Translations under genes and position numbers: made by a program
Part shown: positions 21,817-32,103 of the stretch, piece after piece
How positions within the stretch are numbered: position 1 is the first letter of the stretch
How the letters are laid out: each line of letters begins with the position of its first letter
The notes under the pieces: generated by a model
The model's database searches: none
The model's input: the letters and a program-made list of their open reading frames with translations, nothing else
What the model was told of the DNA's origin: nothing
DNA from: an uncultured Pelagibacteraceae bacterium
Lineage (GTDB): Bacteria > Pseudomonadota > Alphaproteobacteria > Pelagibacterales > Pelagibacteraceae
DNA length: 64,000 bases
Reading direction: 5' to 3'
NCBI GenBank assembly: GCA_902595815.1
Contig: CACJRL010000005.1
Location: 39,934-103,933, forward strand

Positions 21817-22882
21817 CTATAATTTCTATAATCTTATTGTTTATATTATTCCAAGTATTTTTTTTAGTAATTTCCTCAAGATTTTTAAATTTTTCGTTGT
21901 AATTTTTATAATCGTTAAATATTTCAAATATCATCTTTGAAAATTTTTTAAATTCGAATTCCTTTTGTTTTATTAACCAACAACAATTTTTTTTATAGTA
22001 AAATTCTGAATTATAGAATTGGTGATTGTCTCTTGCAGATGGGAGAGGTATTGAAATAAATGGTATGTTTAAGAATGAAAGTTCACTTAATGTGCTTGCG
22101 CCTCCTCTAGTAATTGCAAGATCTATACCATTGTAGAGTTCATGACTATCGTTGGTAAATTCAATAAATTTGTAGTTTATATTTGATTTGTCATATTTAT
22201 TTTTTATTGAAGATAAATTATTAATATTTGATATTTGTTGTATAATTTCAAAATTTCGTTTTTTTGAAATTTCGATAATTAATTCAGTAATATTTTCGTC
22301 AAAAAACAATGCACCCTGACTTCCACCGATGATAAGAATTTTTTTTATTTCCTTTTTTAAATTAATTATATTTTTTTCTAAGTTATATATTTCTTTTTTT
22401 AAAATAGGTTTGACTATGACTTTTTTAGAATTGTATTTTTTTGGGAAGTTTCTTAAATTTTCATCGTAACAAATTATTTTTGTTGAAAATTTCAAAGCAA
22501 AGCGGTTAGATCTACCTAAAACACTATTAGGCTCAAACAAGAAAACTTTTTTTTGTAATATAAATGCAGCTAAGCAAAATGGAAATGTCATGTACCCACC
22601 AGTGCTAATCACAATATTTGTCTTATTTTTTTTTAAAAATCTAATAGATTGAAAAATGTTTAGAAAATATTTAAAAATATTTATTGGAAGTAAATAAGGT
22701 TTTAAAAATAAATTAGGCACATCTATTAATTCAAATTTAAATTTTTCACTATTTATATATTTACTTCCTCTCAGATCAGATACCATTTTTACAGAAAATT
22801 TGTTTTTTAAATGTTCAAACAAAGAGGTAGATGGTACTACGTGGCCACCAGAACCACCTGTTACTATAAGTATATTTTTCAT
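21806..22882 (-). CDS. murG: MurG, lipid II synthase
   Basis: A 358-residue glycosyltransferase that adds GlcNAc from UDP-GlcNAc to lipid I at the cytoplasmic face of the membrane. Seen are the N-terminal glycine loop VTGGSGGHVVPS, VISTGGYMTFPF, the second loop IIGGSQGALFFD and the UDP-binding region AITRGGASTLSEL, then SARDNHQFYN. Normal length. It starts one base after the ftsW stop. Confidence 0.95.
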   Translation of the reverse strand: MKNILIVTGGSGGHVVPSTSLFEHLKNKFSVKMVSDLRGSKYINSEKFKFELIDVPNLFLKPYLLPINIFKYFLNIFQSIRFLKKNKTNIVISTGGYMTFPFCLAAFILQKKVFLFEPNSVLGRSNRFALKFSTKIICYDENLRNFPKKYNSKKVIVKPILKKEIYNLEKNIINLKKEIKKILIIGGSQGALFFDENITELIIEISKKRNFEIIQQISNINNLSSIKNKYDKSNINYKFIEFTNDSHELYNGIDLAITRGGASTLSELSFLNIPFISIPLPSARDNHQFYNSEFYYKKNCCWLIKQKEFEFKKFSKMIFEIFNDYKNYNEKFKNLEEITKKNTWNNINNKIIEIIDEN

Positions 22883-22883
22883 A

Positions 22884-23993
22884 CTAATTTAATTTTCTCT
22901 TCGTCAAATTTAGTATTATTCCAGTTAAAATTGATGTTCCAACTATTGAGGAACCGCCATAACTAATAAATGGCATAGTCATGCCTGTAGTAGGAAGCAT
23001 TCTTATATTTACGCCAATATGAATAAAAGTTTGCAATAGTATTATTGAAATACTTCCAACTAATATGAGTTTAAAATTATTATTTTTTGTAAAATTTATT
23101 TTTTTTAAAACACTATAAGATAATATTAAATAAAGTAATATTATACCTATTAAGATAATTACTCCAAATTCTTCTGCAATCACAGAAATTATATAATCTG
23201 TATGTGCTTCTGGTATTCTTGAATTTAAAGTTCCTTCACCTATTCCTTTTCCAAAAAAACTTCCGCTGGATATTGCATCGCTTGCTTTATCAGCCTGGTA
23301 ATTATTACCGCTAGAATTATCTAAAAATGACATTAATCTTATTCTTATGTATTCAAACTTTGGCACCAAAAAGACTAAAAATAGAGTTAATGAACCCACA
23401 GCTAATAATGAAATTGCGAAAAGTAATAAATTTATTCCTGAAACAAAAATAATAGCGAGCCAAACAGATATTATTAATAATGTTTGTCCTAAGTCTGGTT
23501 GAGATAAGAGTAAAATTATAATTGGCACTAAAACGACTGAACTCAAGAGATATTTTGTATAAAGGTTTTTTTTTTCTAATGAAATTATTAGTGAAATAAC
23601 AATAACAAAAAAAGGTTTTAAAGTTTCAATAGGTTGAAACCTAGGTAATGAGCCAATATCTAACCATCTCTTTGAACCTTTGATTTCCACTCCTATAAAG
23701 GGAACTAAGAATAAACTTATAAATGTGATAACAAATAATACGACTGATAACCTAATTAAAATTTTTTGATCTAGTAGAGATAAAAATAAAATTAAAAATA
23801 TTCCTATTAAAACAAAAATTAAATGTTTTAAAAAAAAATAGTAAGAATTTGTGTTTAGTTTATCTGATGCGATTATTGAAGTTGAAACTAAAGAAAAGAA
23901 CAATCCTAGTGAAAATAATAGACTTATTATCAAAAAAATTGTTTTATCGATGTTTTTCCACCAATCATAAAATGTATCAAAATATTTATTCAT
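22884..23993 (-). CDS. ftsW: FtsW, SEDS-family septal glycan polymerase
   Basis: A 369-residue integral membrane protein with about ten hydrophobic segments. SEDS landmarks are PRFQPIETLKPFFVI, SQPDLGQTLLII, SSGNNYQADKASDAI in the big periplasmic loop, EAHTDYIISVIAEEFG and the end motif TGMTMPFISYGGSS. With FtsI it polymerises septal peptidoglycan from lipid II. It overlaps murD by 4 bases. The cluster position distinguishes it from RodA. Confidence 0.95.
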   Translation of the reverse strand: MNKYFDTFYDWWKNIDKTIFLIISLLFSLGLFFSLVSTSIIASDKLNTNSYYFFLKHLIFVLIGIFLILFLSLLDQKILIRLSVVLFVITFISLFLVPFIGVEIKGSKRWLDIGSLPRFQPIETLKPFFVIVISLIISLEKKNLYTKYLLSSVVLVPIIILLLSQPDLGQTLLIISVWLAIIFVSGINLLLFAISLLAVGSLTLFLVFLVPKFEYIRIRLMSFLDNSSGNNYQADKASDAISSGSFFGKGIGEGTLNSRIPEAHTDYIISVIAEEFGVIILIGIILLYLILSYSVLKKINFTKNNNFKLILVGSISIILLQTFIHIGVNIRMLPTTGMTMPFISYGGSSIVGTSILTGIILNLTKRKLN

Positions 23994-25279
23994 TCAATTG
24001 GTAAATATCTTTTAATTAACATATTGAATTGTCTACCTCTTTCCTCAAAATTTTTGTATTGATCAAATGATGCGGCCGATGGGCTAAATAAAACTGTAAC
24101 TTTTGTTTTTATATCCTTAAGGTTTGGAATTAATTTAAGAGCATTTCTCAGATCTTTTGATAGATTAACTTTAATTTTATTTTTAAATAGTTTGAGGAAA
24201 ACTTGTCTATCTTTCCCGTAAATATATGCTTCTAAATTTTTAAAATACTTTTTATTTAAATTAAATTTGTCACCCTTTTTAAATAATCCTCCCAAGATCC
24301 ATAAAATTCTTTCATTAGATTCTAAAAAAGGAACAGTAGAAGATAATGTCGTTGACTTAGAGTCGTTTATTATTTTTAAATATTTTGATTGATGGATCAC
24401 TTCCTGTCTAAATTTCAAAGGTTTAAATTTATTAATAGTTTTTATTACAGTTTTTAAATCAAGTTTCATTTGTTTCGATAGCTCAAATAAAAAATTTAAA
24501 TTTTGGAAATTTGTTGAATTTTTAAAATTATCATTACTTAATTTATTTTTAAAATATACATACTTATTTTTACTTACATATATTATTTTGGATTTTATAT
24601 TTTTAGTTCTTAATAAGTCTTTCAATAAATTATTGTTTGTTATTATTGCTACATCATTTTCATTTTGTCTTATTACACATTTTAATTTTGATAATACATA
24701 ATTTTTCATTGTATTATGCCTTTCTAAATGATCTGGGGAAATATTTATGATTACAGAAAATTTTGATTTGAAATATTTACTATAAGCCAGCTGATAAGAA
24801 GAAGCCTCAATAACAAAGATAGTATTTTTGGTAACTCTTTTTTCCTGTAAAATAGGATTCCCAATATTTCCAGTTAGCCTAGTATCATAATTGTGTTTCT
24901 TTAAAATATCATAAAGCAACTTACTTGTAGTTGACTTTCCGTTCGTGCCAGTAATCGTAATTGTTAAAACTTCAGGGTTAAATTTATAAAAAATATCAAA
25001 ATCAGTAATAACTTTTTTTTGGTTCTTTTTTAAATAATTTGATAACTGGCATCTATTTATATTAATACCGGGACTTATAACTATATAATCAAAATTATTA
25101 TTTAATAATTTTGATTTAGAAATAAAAAATTTTTTATATGTATTTTTAATTTTTTTCTTATCATCATCAAAAATAAAACACCTATTTTTCTTTTTTAAAT
25201 ATTTTAATGATGAAATTCCAGATTTTCCAAAACCATAAATTAAAAAATTTTTACTTGACGTTTCATTTTTTAATCTCAT
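23990..25279 (-). CDS. murD: MurD, UDP-MurNAc-L-alanine--D-glutamate ligase
   Basis: A 429-residue Mur ligase. The N-terminal domain has FLIYGFGKSGISSL; the ATP loop is TGTNGKSTTSKLL (110-122); EASSYQLAYSKYFK, NISPDHLERH, NDSKSTT and FSPSAASFDQYKNFEERG are MurD features, the last two characteristic of the C-terminal domain that binds D-glutamate. It shares one base with the end of mraY and overlaps ftsW by four. Confidence 0.95.
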   Translation of the reverse strand: MRLKNETSSKNFLIYGFGKSGISSLKYLKKKNRCFIFDDDKKKIKNTYKKFFISKSKLLNNNFDYIVISPGININRCQLSNYLKKNQKKVITDFDIFYKFNPEVLTITITGTNGKSTTSKLLYDILKKHNYDTRLTGNIGNPILQEKRVTKNTIFVIEASSYQLAYSKYFKSKFSVIINISPDHLERHNTMKNYVLSKLKCVIRQNENDVAIITNNNLLKDLLRTKNIKSKIIYVSKNKYVYFKNKLSNDNFKNSTNFQNLNFLFELSKQMKLDLKTVIKTINKFKPLKFRQEVIHQSKYLKIINDSKSTTLSSTVPFLESNERILWILGGLFKKGDKFNLNKKYFKNLEAYIYGKDRQVFLKLFKNKIKVNLSKDLRNALKLIPNLKDIKTKVTVLFSPSAASFDQYKNFEERGRQFNMLIKRYLPIE

Positions 25280-26364
25280 TATCTAAGTTTCAAAGTTGCT
25301 AATCCAATCATCGCTAGAATTATAGAAATTATCCAAAATCTAATTACAACCGTTGACTCTGGCCATCCTTTTTTTTCAAAATGATGGTGTATTGGAGCCA
25401 TTTTAAATATTCTTTTACCTGTTAATTTATAGGAAATAACTTGAACTATTACAGAAACAGCTTCTAAAACAAACAATCCGCCCGTTATTGCCAACACAAT
25501 TTCGTGCTTAGTTATTATGCCAACCGCTCCCAGTGAACCACCTAATGATAAAGATCCAGTGTCTCCCATAAAAATTTTTGCTGGTGGTGCATTAAACCAC
25601 AAAAAACCTAAACAAGCCCCGATTATTGATCCACAAAAAATCGAAGCTTCTCCTACACCCTCTATATATGCGATCTGAAGATAATCAGAAAAAATTATGT
25701 TACCAGAGACGTAACTAATAAATGCAAAACAAGCAGCAACTAACATAACAGGAACTGTTGCTAATCCGTCTAAACCATCTGTTAAATTAACTGCATTTGA
25801 AGCTCCAACTAATATGAACATATAAAAAGGTATAAAAAACCAGCCAAGATTGATTACTAAGTTTTTGAAAAAAGGAAAATATAGATTGTTTATTTGATCA
25901 GAATTACTTGTGATATAAAGTATAAATATACCAATCAAAGCTAAGATAATTTGTAGAGAGAACTTAAGTTTAGAAGAAATTCCATTCGAACTTTTTAACT
26001 TTATTTTTTTATAATCGTCATAAGCTCCCAATAATCCAAAAGAAGATGCAATAAATATTAAAAACCAATTGTAAGGATTTGATAAGTCACCCCATAGCAA
26101 TACTCCTGAAAAAACACCTAGTAATATTATTAGTCCTCCCATTGTAGGTGTTCCAATTTTTCTAATTATATGATCGCTAGGTCCATCTTCTCTGATTGGA
26201 TTATGAATCTGTTTTGAAGAAAAAAAATTAATTAATGGGTTTCCAACTAAAAAAACAACAACCATAGCTGTAAACATAGAAAGACCAGTTCTTACTGTTA
26301 AATATTTAAAAACATTCAAAAAACTAAATTGATCTACTAGAATTGAAAAAAGTTCAAACAACAT
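25279..26364 (-). CDS. mraY: MraY, phospho-MurNAc-pentapeptide transferase
   Basis: A 361-residue membrane enzyme with about ten helices that transfers phospho-MurNAc-pentapeptide to undecaprenyl phosphate, making lipid I. Motifs are GTPTMGGLIIL, GAYDDYKKIK with catalytic aspartates, NAVNLTDGLDGLA, FMGDTGSLSLGG and the histidine-rich APIHHHFEKKGW. Start and stop each overlap their neighbours (murEF and murD) by one base. Confidence 0.97.
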   Translation of the reverse strand: MLFELFSILVDQFSFLNVFKYLTVRTGLSMFTAMVVVFLVGNPLINFFSSKQIHNPIREDGPSDHIIRKIGTPTMGGLIILLGVFSGVLLWGDLSNPYNWFLIFIASSFGLLGAYDDYKKIKLKSSNGISSKLKFSLQIILALIGIFILYITSNSDQINNLYFPFFKNLVINLGWFFIPFYMFILVGASNAVNLTDGLDGLATVPVMLVAACFAFISYVSGNIIFSDYLQIAYIEGVGEASIFCGSIIGACLGFLWFNAPPAKIFMGDTGSLSLGGSLGAVGIITKHEIVLAITGGLFVLEAVSVIVQVISYKLTGKRIFKMAPIHHHFEKKGWPESTVVIRFWIISIILAMIGLATLKLR

Positions 26365-29192
26365 TAAGATTTTGATCCCATTTGTTTAGTTATTTGATTT
26401 AGTCCTGTAGAATTTGAGCCCTTTATCATTAAAAAATCACCATTATTTAAATCATTTTTTATTATATTAAGAATTTCACTAGTTGATTTAAGTATTTTTC
26501 CTCTTTTTTGTGTTCTAATTTTGTTAAATGTTTCTGTGATATAATTCCCATAAACAAACAGCTTTTTGAACTTTGCCTTATTGATATCTTTTGCAGCTTC
26601 AATATGAAGTTTTTTTGAAAATTTTCCTAATTCTAACATGTCACCTAGTAGCATAAATTTTTTATTTGGATTTACTTTTAAATTATCAAATTTCTTAATT
26701 GAGAAATTAAGAGATAATGGATTTGAGTTATAACTTTCATCTATTATATTAACTTTTTTAGAGCCGACAGTGAATTTTTTTATATTTCCTCTACCACTTG
26801 GTATTTTATAATTAGAAAAAAAGTTACTTTTTATTTTATCAATGATATTTAAACTTTTACAAACTGCTATGGAGGCCAATATATTATCCAAATAAGGTAA
26901 TAAGTTATTATTAATTTTAAAATTAAAAGTTTTAGAAGCTACCTCAATATAAATGATATGATATTTCGTAGATTTTTTTATTTTAGATAATCTAATATTA
27001 GAATTTTTGTGTTTACCAAAAGAAATGATATTTAAATTATTTTTGTTTGCTAAATTTGAAAAAAAATCAAAAAATTTATCGTCTTTATTCAATACAATTG
27101 TACCATTTTTTTTTATGTTAAAAATAATCTCGGATTTGGCTTTAGCTATATCCAATAAAGATTTAAAATTTTTGGCGTGCGCATAACTAATATTTGTAAT
27201 AACTCCAACGTCTGGTTTAATTATTTTTGATAGATAGTCTATTTCTCCCTTTTTATCCATTCCAATTTCAAATATTCCATAAGTCGTATCCTTATTTAGT
27301 TTTATTAATGAAATCGGTAAACCGAATTTATTATTGAATGAATTTTTTGAAAATGTTGTGGAATAATTTTTTTGAAGACATTGTCCTAACAATTCTTTCA
27401 GCGAAGTTTTGCCTGAAGATCCTGTAATTGCAACTTGAGATGCATTAGAGGAAATTCTTATCTTTTGTGAAAATTTAATTAATAATTCTAAAGTACTTTT
27501 AACATTAATCTTTTTTTTACTATCTTTTTTGTTATTTTGAAGTACGGCTAATTTTGCTCCATTTTTTAGAGCTTCATCTGCAAAATCATTTCCATTATAA
27601 GATTTCCCCTTAATTCCAAGAAAAATTTTATCTTTATTTTGTTCTTTCGAATTAGTGCTAATTTTTAAATTTTTTATTCTATCTAATTTTTTGTTATTTA
27701 TAATTTCTTTAAGTATATTTAATTTCCAATCATTTGATAAAATTTTATTTTTTAAAATTATTGATTTTTTTATATTATCTTTGTCAGAAAATTTATATTT
27801 CTTAATATATTCTTGAGTGTTTTCATGTCCCTTTCCTGCAATAATTAAAACCTCATCAGACTTACTATTTAAAATTGCTTTTTTTATAGCTAATTTTCTT
27901 GATGGTATTTCAATCATTTTAGATGGTAAAATTGATTTCTTAATACTTGCTCTGATATTTTCTGGATTTTCACTTCTAGGATTATCGTCTGTAAGATAAA
28001 TATAATTACATAGTTTGTTAGCAATTTTGCCCATTATTGATCTTTTATCTTTATCTCTTTCACCACCACATCCAAATACAATATTAATTTTTCTTAAACC
28101 AAATTGTTCTTTAATATTTTCTATACTTGTTTTAAGAGCCTCTGGAGTATGAGCATAGTCTAAAATAAAAATTGAATTATCTTTGGTTGTTCCAATTATC
28201 TCGAGCCTTCCTTTTGCGGGTTTAATATACTTAAGTTTTTTAACAATATCATCAATTTTTAGATTACTTTTAATTGCTGCTGCAATAGCCATCATCAAAT
28301 TCTTAATTTGTATTTTTCCAATTAGGCTTGTTTTAAATTGGTATTCCTTATTTTGAAAAGTAAACTTTATATGTTGGTAGTTATTTAAAATTTTAATTGA
28401 ATTAATTTTTAAATGACTATCTGATATACCAATGTTTAATAAATTTAATTTTTTTCTTTTGGCTATTTTTTTAAAGATTTGTGAGTATTTTAAATCATTA
28501 TCAAATATCAAATTTCCATTTTTATTTGTTAACTCATTAAATAAAATTAATTTTGAATTAAAATAATTTTTATAATTTTTGTGATAATCTAAATGATCTC
28601 TGCTTAAATTAGTGAATATAGATGTGCTAAATTTAATACCATGTAATCTTTTTTGATGAAGGCCATGACTTGATGCTTCTAAAATTACATTTTCAATTTT
28701 TTTTTTCTTTAAAATTGCAAGTATTTTATTAATTGTAATAGCATCAACAGTTGTATTATTAAGTTTTAAGCTAACACCATCCGATTTGACACCTAAAGTT
28801 CCAATTGAGGCTACTCTTTTTTTATTAAGTTTTAATATCTGGTAATAAAAATTGACTATAGATGATTTACCGTTTGTACCAGTTACAGCAATTATATTAT
28901 TTGGTTTTTTATTATAATATTTATTTGCAAAACTTGATAAAACTAATCTAGGATCGCTTACTTTTATATATAATACACCTTTATTGATTCCAGTTTTAAA
29001 TTTATTTGATACAATTATTCGGGCTCCTCTTTTAATGGCATCATTTATGAAATTATTTCCATTAAATTTACTACCCTGTATTGCAAAAAATATATAATTT
29101 TTTTTTATTTTTTTCGAATTAAATTCAAATCCATTAAAACTTATATTATTAAAATCTTTTTTAAGATTTTTAAAAAAGCTTTTTAATATCAT
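26364..29192 (-). CDS. murEF: MurE-MurF fusion: two consecutive Mur ligases in one protein
   Basis: One uninterrupted 942-residue frame. Residues 1 to about 490 are MurE: ATP loop VTGTNGKSS (103-111), LEASSHGLHQKRLHG, LSRDHLDYH and DNPR at 403-406, the signature for meso-diaminopimelate as substrate. Residues from about 495 to 942 are MurF: NSKEQNKDKIFLGIKG, ATP loop ITGSSGKTS (589-597), GIFEIGMDKKGEIDYLS, ESYNSNPLSL and MLLGDMLELG. The fusion would add meso-DAP and then D-Ala-D-Ala. Separate murE and murF are usual; fusions occur in some other bacteria. It overlaps mraY by one base. Confidence 0.96.
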   Translation of the reverse strand: MILKSFFKNLKKDFNNISFNGFEFNSKKIKKNYIFFAIQGSKFNGNNFINDAIKRGARIIVSNKFKTGINKGVLYIKVSDPRLVLSSFANKYYNKKPNNIIAVTGTNGKSSIVNFYYQILKLNKKRVASIGTLGVKSDGVSLKLNNTTVDAITINKILAILKKKKIENVILEASSHGLHQKRLHGIKFSTSIFTNLSRDHLDYHKNYKNYFNSKLILFNELTNKNGNLIFDNDLKYSQIFKKIAKRKKLNLLNIGISDSHLKINSIKILNNYQHIKFTFQNKEYQFKTSLIGKIQIKNLMMAIAAAIKSNLKIDDIVKKLKYIKPAKGRLEIIGTTKDNSIFILDYAHTPEALKTSIENIKEQFGLRKINIVFGCGGERDKDKRSIMGKIANKLCNYIYLTDDNPRSENPENIRASIKKSILPSKMIEIPSRKLAIKKAILNSKSDEVLIIAGKGHENTQEYIKKYKFSDKDNIKKSIILKNKILSNDWKLNILKEIINNKKLDRIKNLKISTNSKEQNKDKIFLGIKGKSYNGNDFADEALKNGAKLAVLQNNKKDSKKKINVKSTLELLIKFSQKIRISSNASQVAITGSSGKTSLKELLGQCLQKNYSTTFSKNSFNNKFGLPISLIKLNKDTTYGIFEIGMDKKGEIDYLSKIIKPDVGVITNISYAHAKNFKSLLDIAKAKSEIIFNIKKNGTIVLNKDDKFFDFFSNLANKNNLNIISFGKHKNSNIRLSKIKKSTKYHIIYIEVASKTFNFKINNNLLPYLDNILASIAVCKSLNIIDKIKSNFFSNYKIPSGRGNIKKFTVGSKKVNIIDESYNSNPLSLNFSIKKFDNLKVNPNKKFMLLGDMLELGKFSKKLHIEAAKDINKAKFKKLFVYGNYITETFNKIRTQKRGKILKSTSEILNIIKNDLNNGDFLMIKGSNSTGLNQITKQMGSKS

Positions 29193-29203
29193 TATGAAAT
29201 TTC

Positions 29204-30835
29204 TTAATATTTTATGGCTAAAATAGGCCCAATTTTTTCAATTATATTTTTGGCAACCTCAACAGAAGTCCAGCCAGCAGTATTAAAAGGTGTACCTATT
29301 ATCTTCCTTTTTTTACCATCATTATATTCATAAATATAAGTTTCACTCAATTTTGGTTCATCTAATAAGACAACCAATACATATTTTGGAGAAGATATTG
29401 GAAAAATTGAAGCAAAAGTATTTATTTTTTTTTTAGAATATTTACCCTTTATAGATTTTTGAGCTGTTCCTGTTTTGCCAGCAATTTCATAACCAGCAAT
29501 ATTTGCTAAATTAGCTGTGCCCTGTTCGGATGTTACAATTTTTCTCAATATTTCATTAATTTTATTCGAATTTTCTTGTGTAATTATTTGCTCGCCTCTA
29601 TTTAAATTTTTCTCTTTTTTAATTAAAGTTGGTTTTATTTTATATCCACCATTTGAAATTATCGCATAAGCTTTTGCAAGTTGAAGTGGTGTGGTTGTTA
29701 TACCATGACCATATGCTGATGTAGCTAATTTACATTTTCCCCATTTAAACGGAATTGGATTTCCAACTTCTTCAATATCAAATTGTATTTTATTTAATAA
29801 ATCTAAATTTTCTAGAAAATCTTTAAAATTTTCTAAACCGACTTTCTGAGCAATTTTGATTGAACCAATATTTCCAGATCTAATCAATATTTCTTCTGCG
29901 GTAAGACTAGATGGAATATCCATGTCATATTCAGAAATTGATCTCCCAGCGCATTTTATTTTTTTTGGTAGATTTTTAAAAAGGGTATCTTCTTGGATAA
30001 CATTTTGTTGAAGTCCAGCGGCTAATGTAAATGTTTTAAAGACAGAGCCTAGTTCATATACACCTAAAGTTGATCTATTGATAAATTTTTTATCAGAAAT
30101 ATCTTCTCTTTTATTTAAATCAAAATCTGGTAAAGAAACCATCGATATGATCTCACCGCTGTTAACGTTCATTAAAATAGCTGTACTTCCATAACTATTA
30201 AAAATTTCTTGAAATTTTAACAACTCTTCTCTTATCAAATATTGTATTTCAGTATCTAAAGAAAGTTTTAATGGCTTGTTTGAAGTTGTTAATTCATAGT
30301 CAAAAGATTTTTCTATACCAGACACACCATTATTATCTGTATCAATCTGTCCCAATATATGACTGAAAAGATTACCGTTAGGATAAACACGAGCAATGTT
30401 TTCTTCCTCTTTAAACGATTTTTCTCCCAGCAATTTTATTTTTTCCAGTTTTGCTGGAGATATTTTCTTTTTGACATAAAAAAACTTTTTTCCGTTGATT
30501 TCTTTTTCAAAATTCTTGTCAGGAAATATTAATTTTAATGAAATTAATAATTTTTCTTTGTTAATTAGTTGATTTGGATTTATGCCTAAATTGGTCACAC
30601 GCACTGTTTTAGCAATAATATTTCCATTTCTATCCATGATAGATGCTCTATATTTTTCTTTTTCTTTTAAAGTTTGAGTTTGGTTTGTTTTTTTAAATCC
30701 TAGATAGATAGTTTTAGATGTAAAAATTATTGTAATTATAAAAAAGATGAAGAAAATAAATGATATACGTTCAAAAGATATTTTTAAATTTGATCTATTT
30801 GCTTCAAATTTAAAATTTTCGTCGATATTATTCAT
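29204..30835 (-). CDS. ftsI: FtsI, septal transpeptidase (PBP3)
   Basis: A 543-residue class B penicillin-binding protein. A cytoplasmic tail, membrane helix at about 22-46, a pedestal domain from IMDRNGNIIAKTV and the transpeptidase domain with SVFK (active serine S264, K267), SGN and KTGTAQ. It crosslinks septal peptidoglycan together with FtsW. Its start overlaps ftsL by 8 bases. Confidence 0.96.
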   Translation of the reverse strand: MNNIDENFKFEANRSNLKISFERISFIFFIFFIITIIFTSKTIYLGFKKTNQTQTLKEKEKYRASIMDRNGNIIAKTVRVTNLGINPNQLINKEKLLISLKLIFPDKNFEKEINGKKFFYVKKKISPAKLEKIKLLGEKSFKEEENIARVYPNGNLFSHILGQIDTDNNGVSGIEKSFDYELTTSNKPLKLSLDTEIQYLIREELLKFQEIFNSYGSTAILMNVNSGEIISMVSLPDFDLNKREDISDKKFINRSTLGVYELGSVFKTFTLAAGLQQNVIQEDTLFKNLPKKIKCAGRSISEYDMDIPSSLTAEEILIRSGNIGSIKIAQKVGLENFKDFLENLDLLNKIQFDIEEVGNPIPFKWGKCKLATSAYGHGITTTPLQLAKAYAIISNGGYKIKPTLIKKEKNLNRGEQIITQENSNKINEILRKIVTSEQGTANLANIAGYEIAGKTGTAQKSIKGKYSKKKINTFASIFPISSPKYVLVVLLDEPKLSETYIYEYNDGKKRKIIGTPFNTAGWTSVEVAKNIIEKIGPILAIKY

Positions 30836-31103
30836 TGTTAAATTTAAAAATTTTTAAATCTGTAATTTTTTTTTTTTTTAATTCTTTATCAAAATATATT
30901 TTGGAATATTCCATTAATTTATTTGGTGATGTAAGATAGTTGTAATCAAATAAAACTAACTCATAAATATCATTGAGAGCTCTGATATCTTCTTGAGTTT
31001 CAAAAATTAGTTTATCAAGTTTTTTTGTCGAATTTTTTGTAAAAGCAGTTGTAATTATGAGAATAATAATTGGGATAAATAAAAGAATTTTTTTACGCAT
31101 CAA
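30828..31103 (-). CDS. ftsL: FtsL, small divisome protein
   Basis: A 91-residue bitopic protein with a basic N-terminus, one membrane helix (about 5-21) and a periplasmic segment with heptad-like spacing (KKLDKLIFETQEDIRALNDI) that can form the coiled coil with FtsB. Sequence similarity in this family is poor, so the call depends on size, topology and position between rsmH and ftsI. It overlaps rsmH by 11 bases and ftsI by 8. Confidence 0.85.
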   Translation of the reverse strand: MMRKKILLFIPIIILIITTAFTKNSTKKLDKLIFETQEDIRALNDIYELVLFDYNYLTSPNKLMEYSKIYFDKELKKKKITDLKIFKFNNE

Positions 31104-32085
31104 AGTTCAAATTTTCTATATCTTTTAAGTATTTAAAATTACTAACAAATTTTTTAAAGTTACATCCATTCTCTAATTTATATGCAAATCTAAGTTTTGC
31201 TGACCTTGAGGGGGGATTAATATTAATCTCACCGGATGATGGAACTATTGGTTTTTTTTTGGTTAAATTAAAATACTTTTTAGTTGAAATATTTTTTGGC
31301 AAATATCTAGAAGAATTTTTTACTTCTGAGTACTCTTTAAAAAAAAACTTTACTATTTTATCCTCGATAGAATGAAAAGTAACAACTGCTATTACTCCAC
31401 CAACTGGCAAAATATTATAGGCTTTTATTAAACCATATATCAGCTCTGTTATCTCTTTATTTACAAAAATTCTAAGAGCTTGAAAAACTTTAGTGGATTT
31501 ATTTTTTCCACTTTTCTTTTTTTTTACACCATCAATGATTTCTACTAAATTTTCAGTTTTAATTTTTTTATTTTTTCTTAATTGTATTATTTTTTTTGAA
31601 ATTGGTTTTGCATATTTTTCATCACCGAAATACTTGAAAATTTTATAGAGACTTTGTTGGCTCATTTTTGAAATTACATCATCACAAGAAAAATCATTTA
31701 ATCCCATTCTCATGTCTAGTTTGCCTTTACTATTAAAAGATATGCCTCTATTTAAATCAGAAATCTGATTTAATGAATATCCCAGATCAAAAATAATTGC
31801 TTTAATATTATCTTCCTTTATTTGATCGATTTCTGAAAATTTTTTGTTATAAAATTTAAATCTTTTTTTATACTTTGTGTGAAATTGATTAGCTACACTA
31901 TTGACAGAGTTATCTCTATCTAGTGCAACAATATTATTTAAGTTATTCTCTAAAATCTTTCTTGTATAACCACCTGCACCAAATGTGCAATCGATAAATG
32001 TGCCACCATAAAGAGGGGAAATAATACTAACTAATTCGTTTAGTAATACTGGAAAATGTTTTTCCAGATTTATGGTGGCATTCAT
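31093..32085 (-). CDS. rsmH: RsmH (MraW), 16S rRNA m4C1402 methyltransferase
   Basis: A 330-residue SAM-dependent enzyme that methylates N4 of cytidine 1402 in 16S rRNA. N-terminal HFPVLLNELV, SAM loop GGTFIDCTFGAGGYTRKIL, FDLGYSLNQISDLNRG and KLDMRMG, then AVVTFHSIEDKIVKFFF and PSSGEININPPSRSAKLR are the family landmarks. In most bacteria it follows mraZ directly; here ftsZ is between them, 18 bases upstream. Confidence 0.96.
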   Translation of the reverse strand: MNATINLEKHFPVLLNELVSIISPLYGGTFIDCTFGAGGYTRKILENNLNNIVALDRDNSVNSVANQFHTKYKKRFKFYNKKFSEIDQIKEDNIKAIIFDLGYSLNQISDLNRGISFNSKGKLDMRMGLNDFSCDDVISKMSQQSLYKIFKYFGDEKYAKPISKKIIQLRKNKKIKTENLVEIIDGVKKKKSGKNKSTKVFQALRIFVNKEITELIYGLIKAYNILPVGGVIAVVTFHSIEDKIVKFFFKEYSEVKNSSRYLPKNISTKKYFNLTKKKPIVPSSGEININPPSRSAKLRFAYKLENGCNFKKFVSNFKYLKDIENLNFDA

Positions 32086-32103
32086 TTATTTTTTTGAAGA
32101 CCA

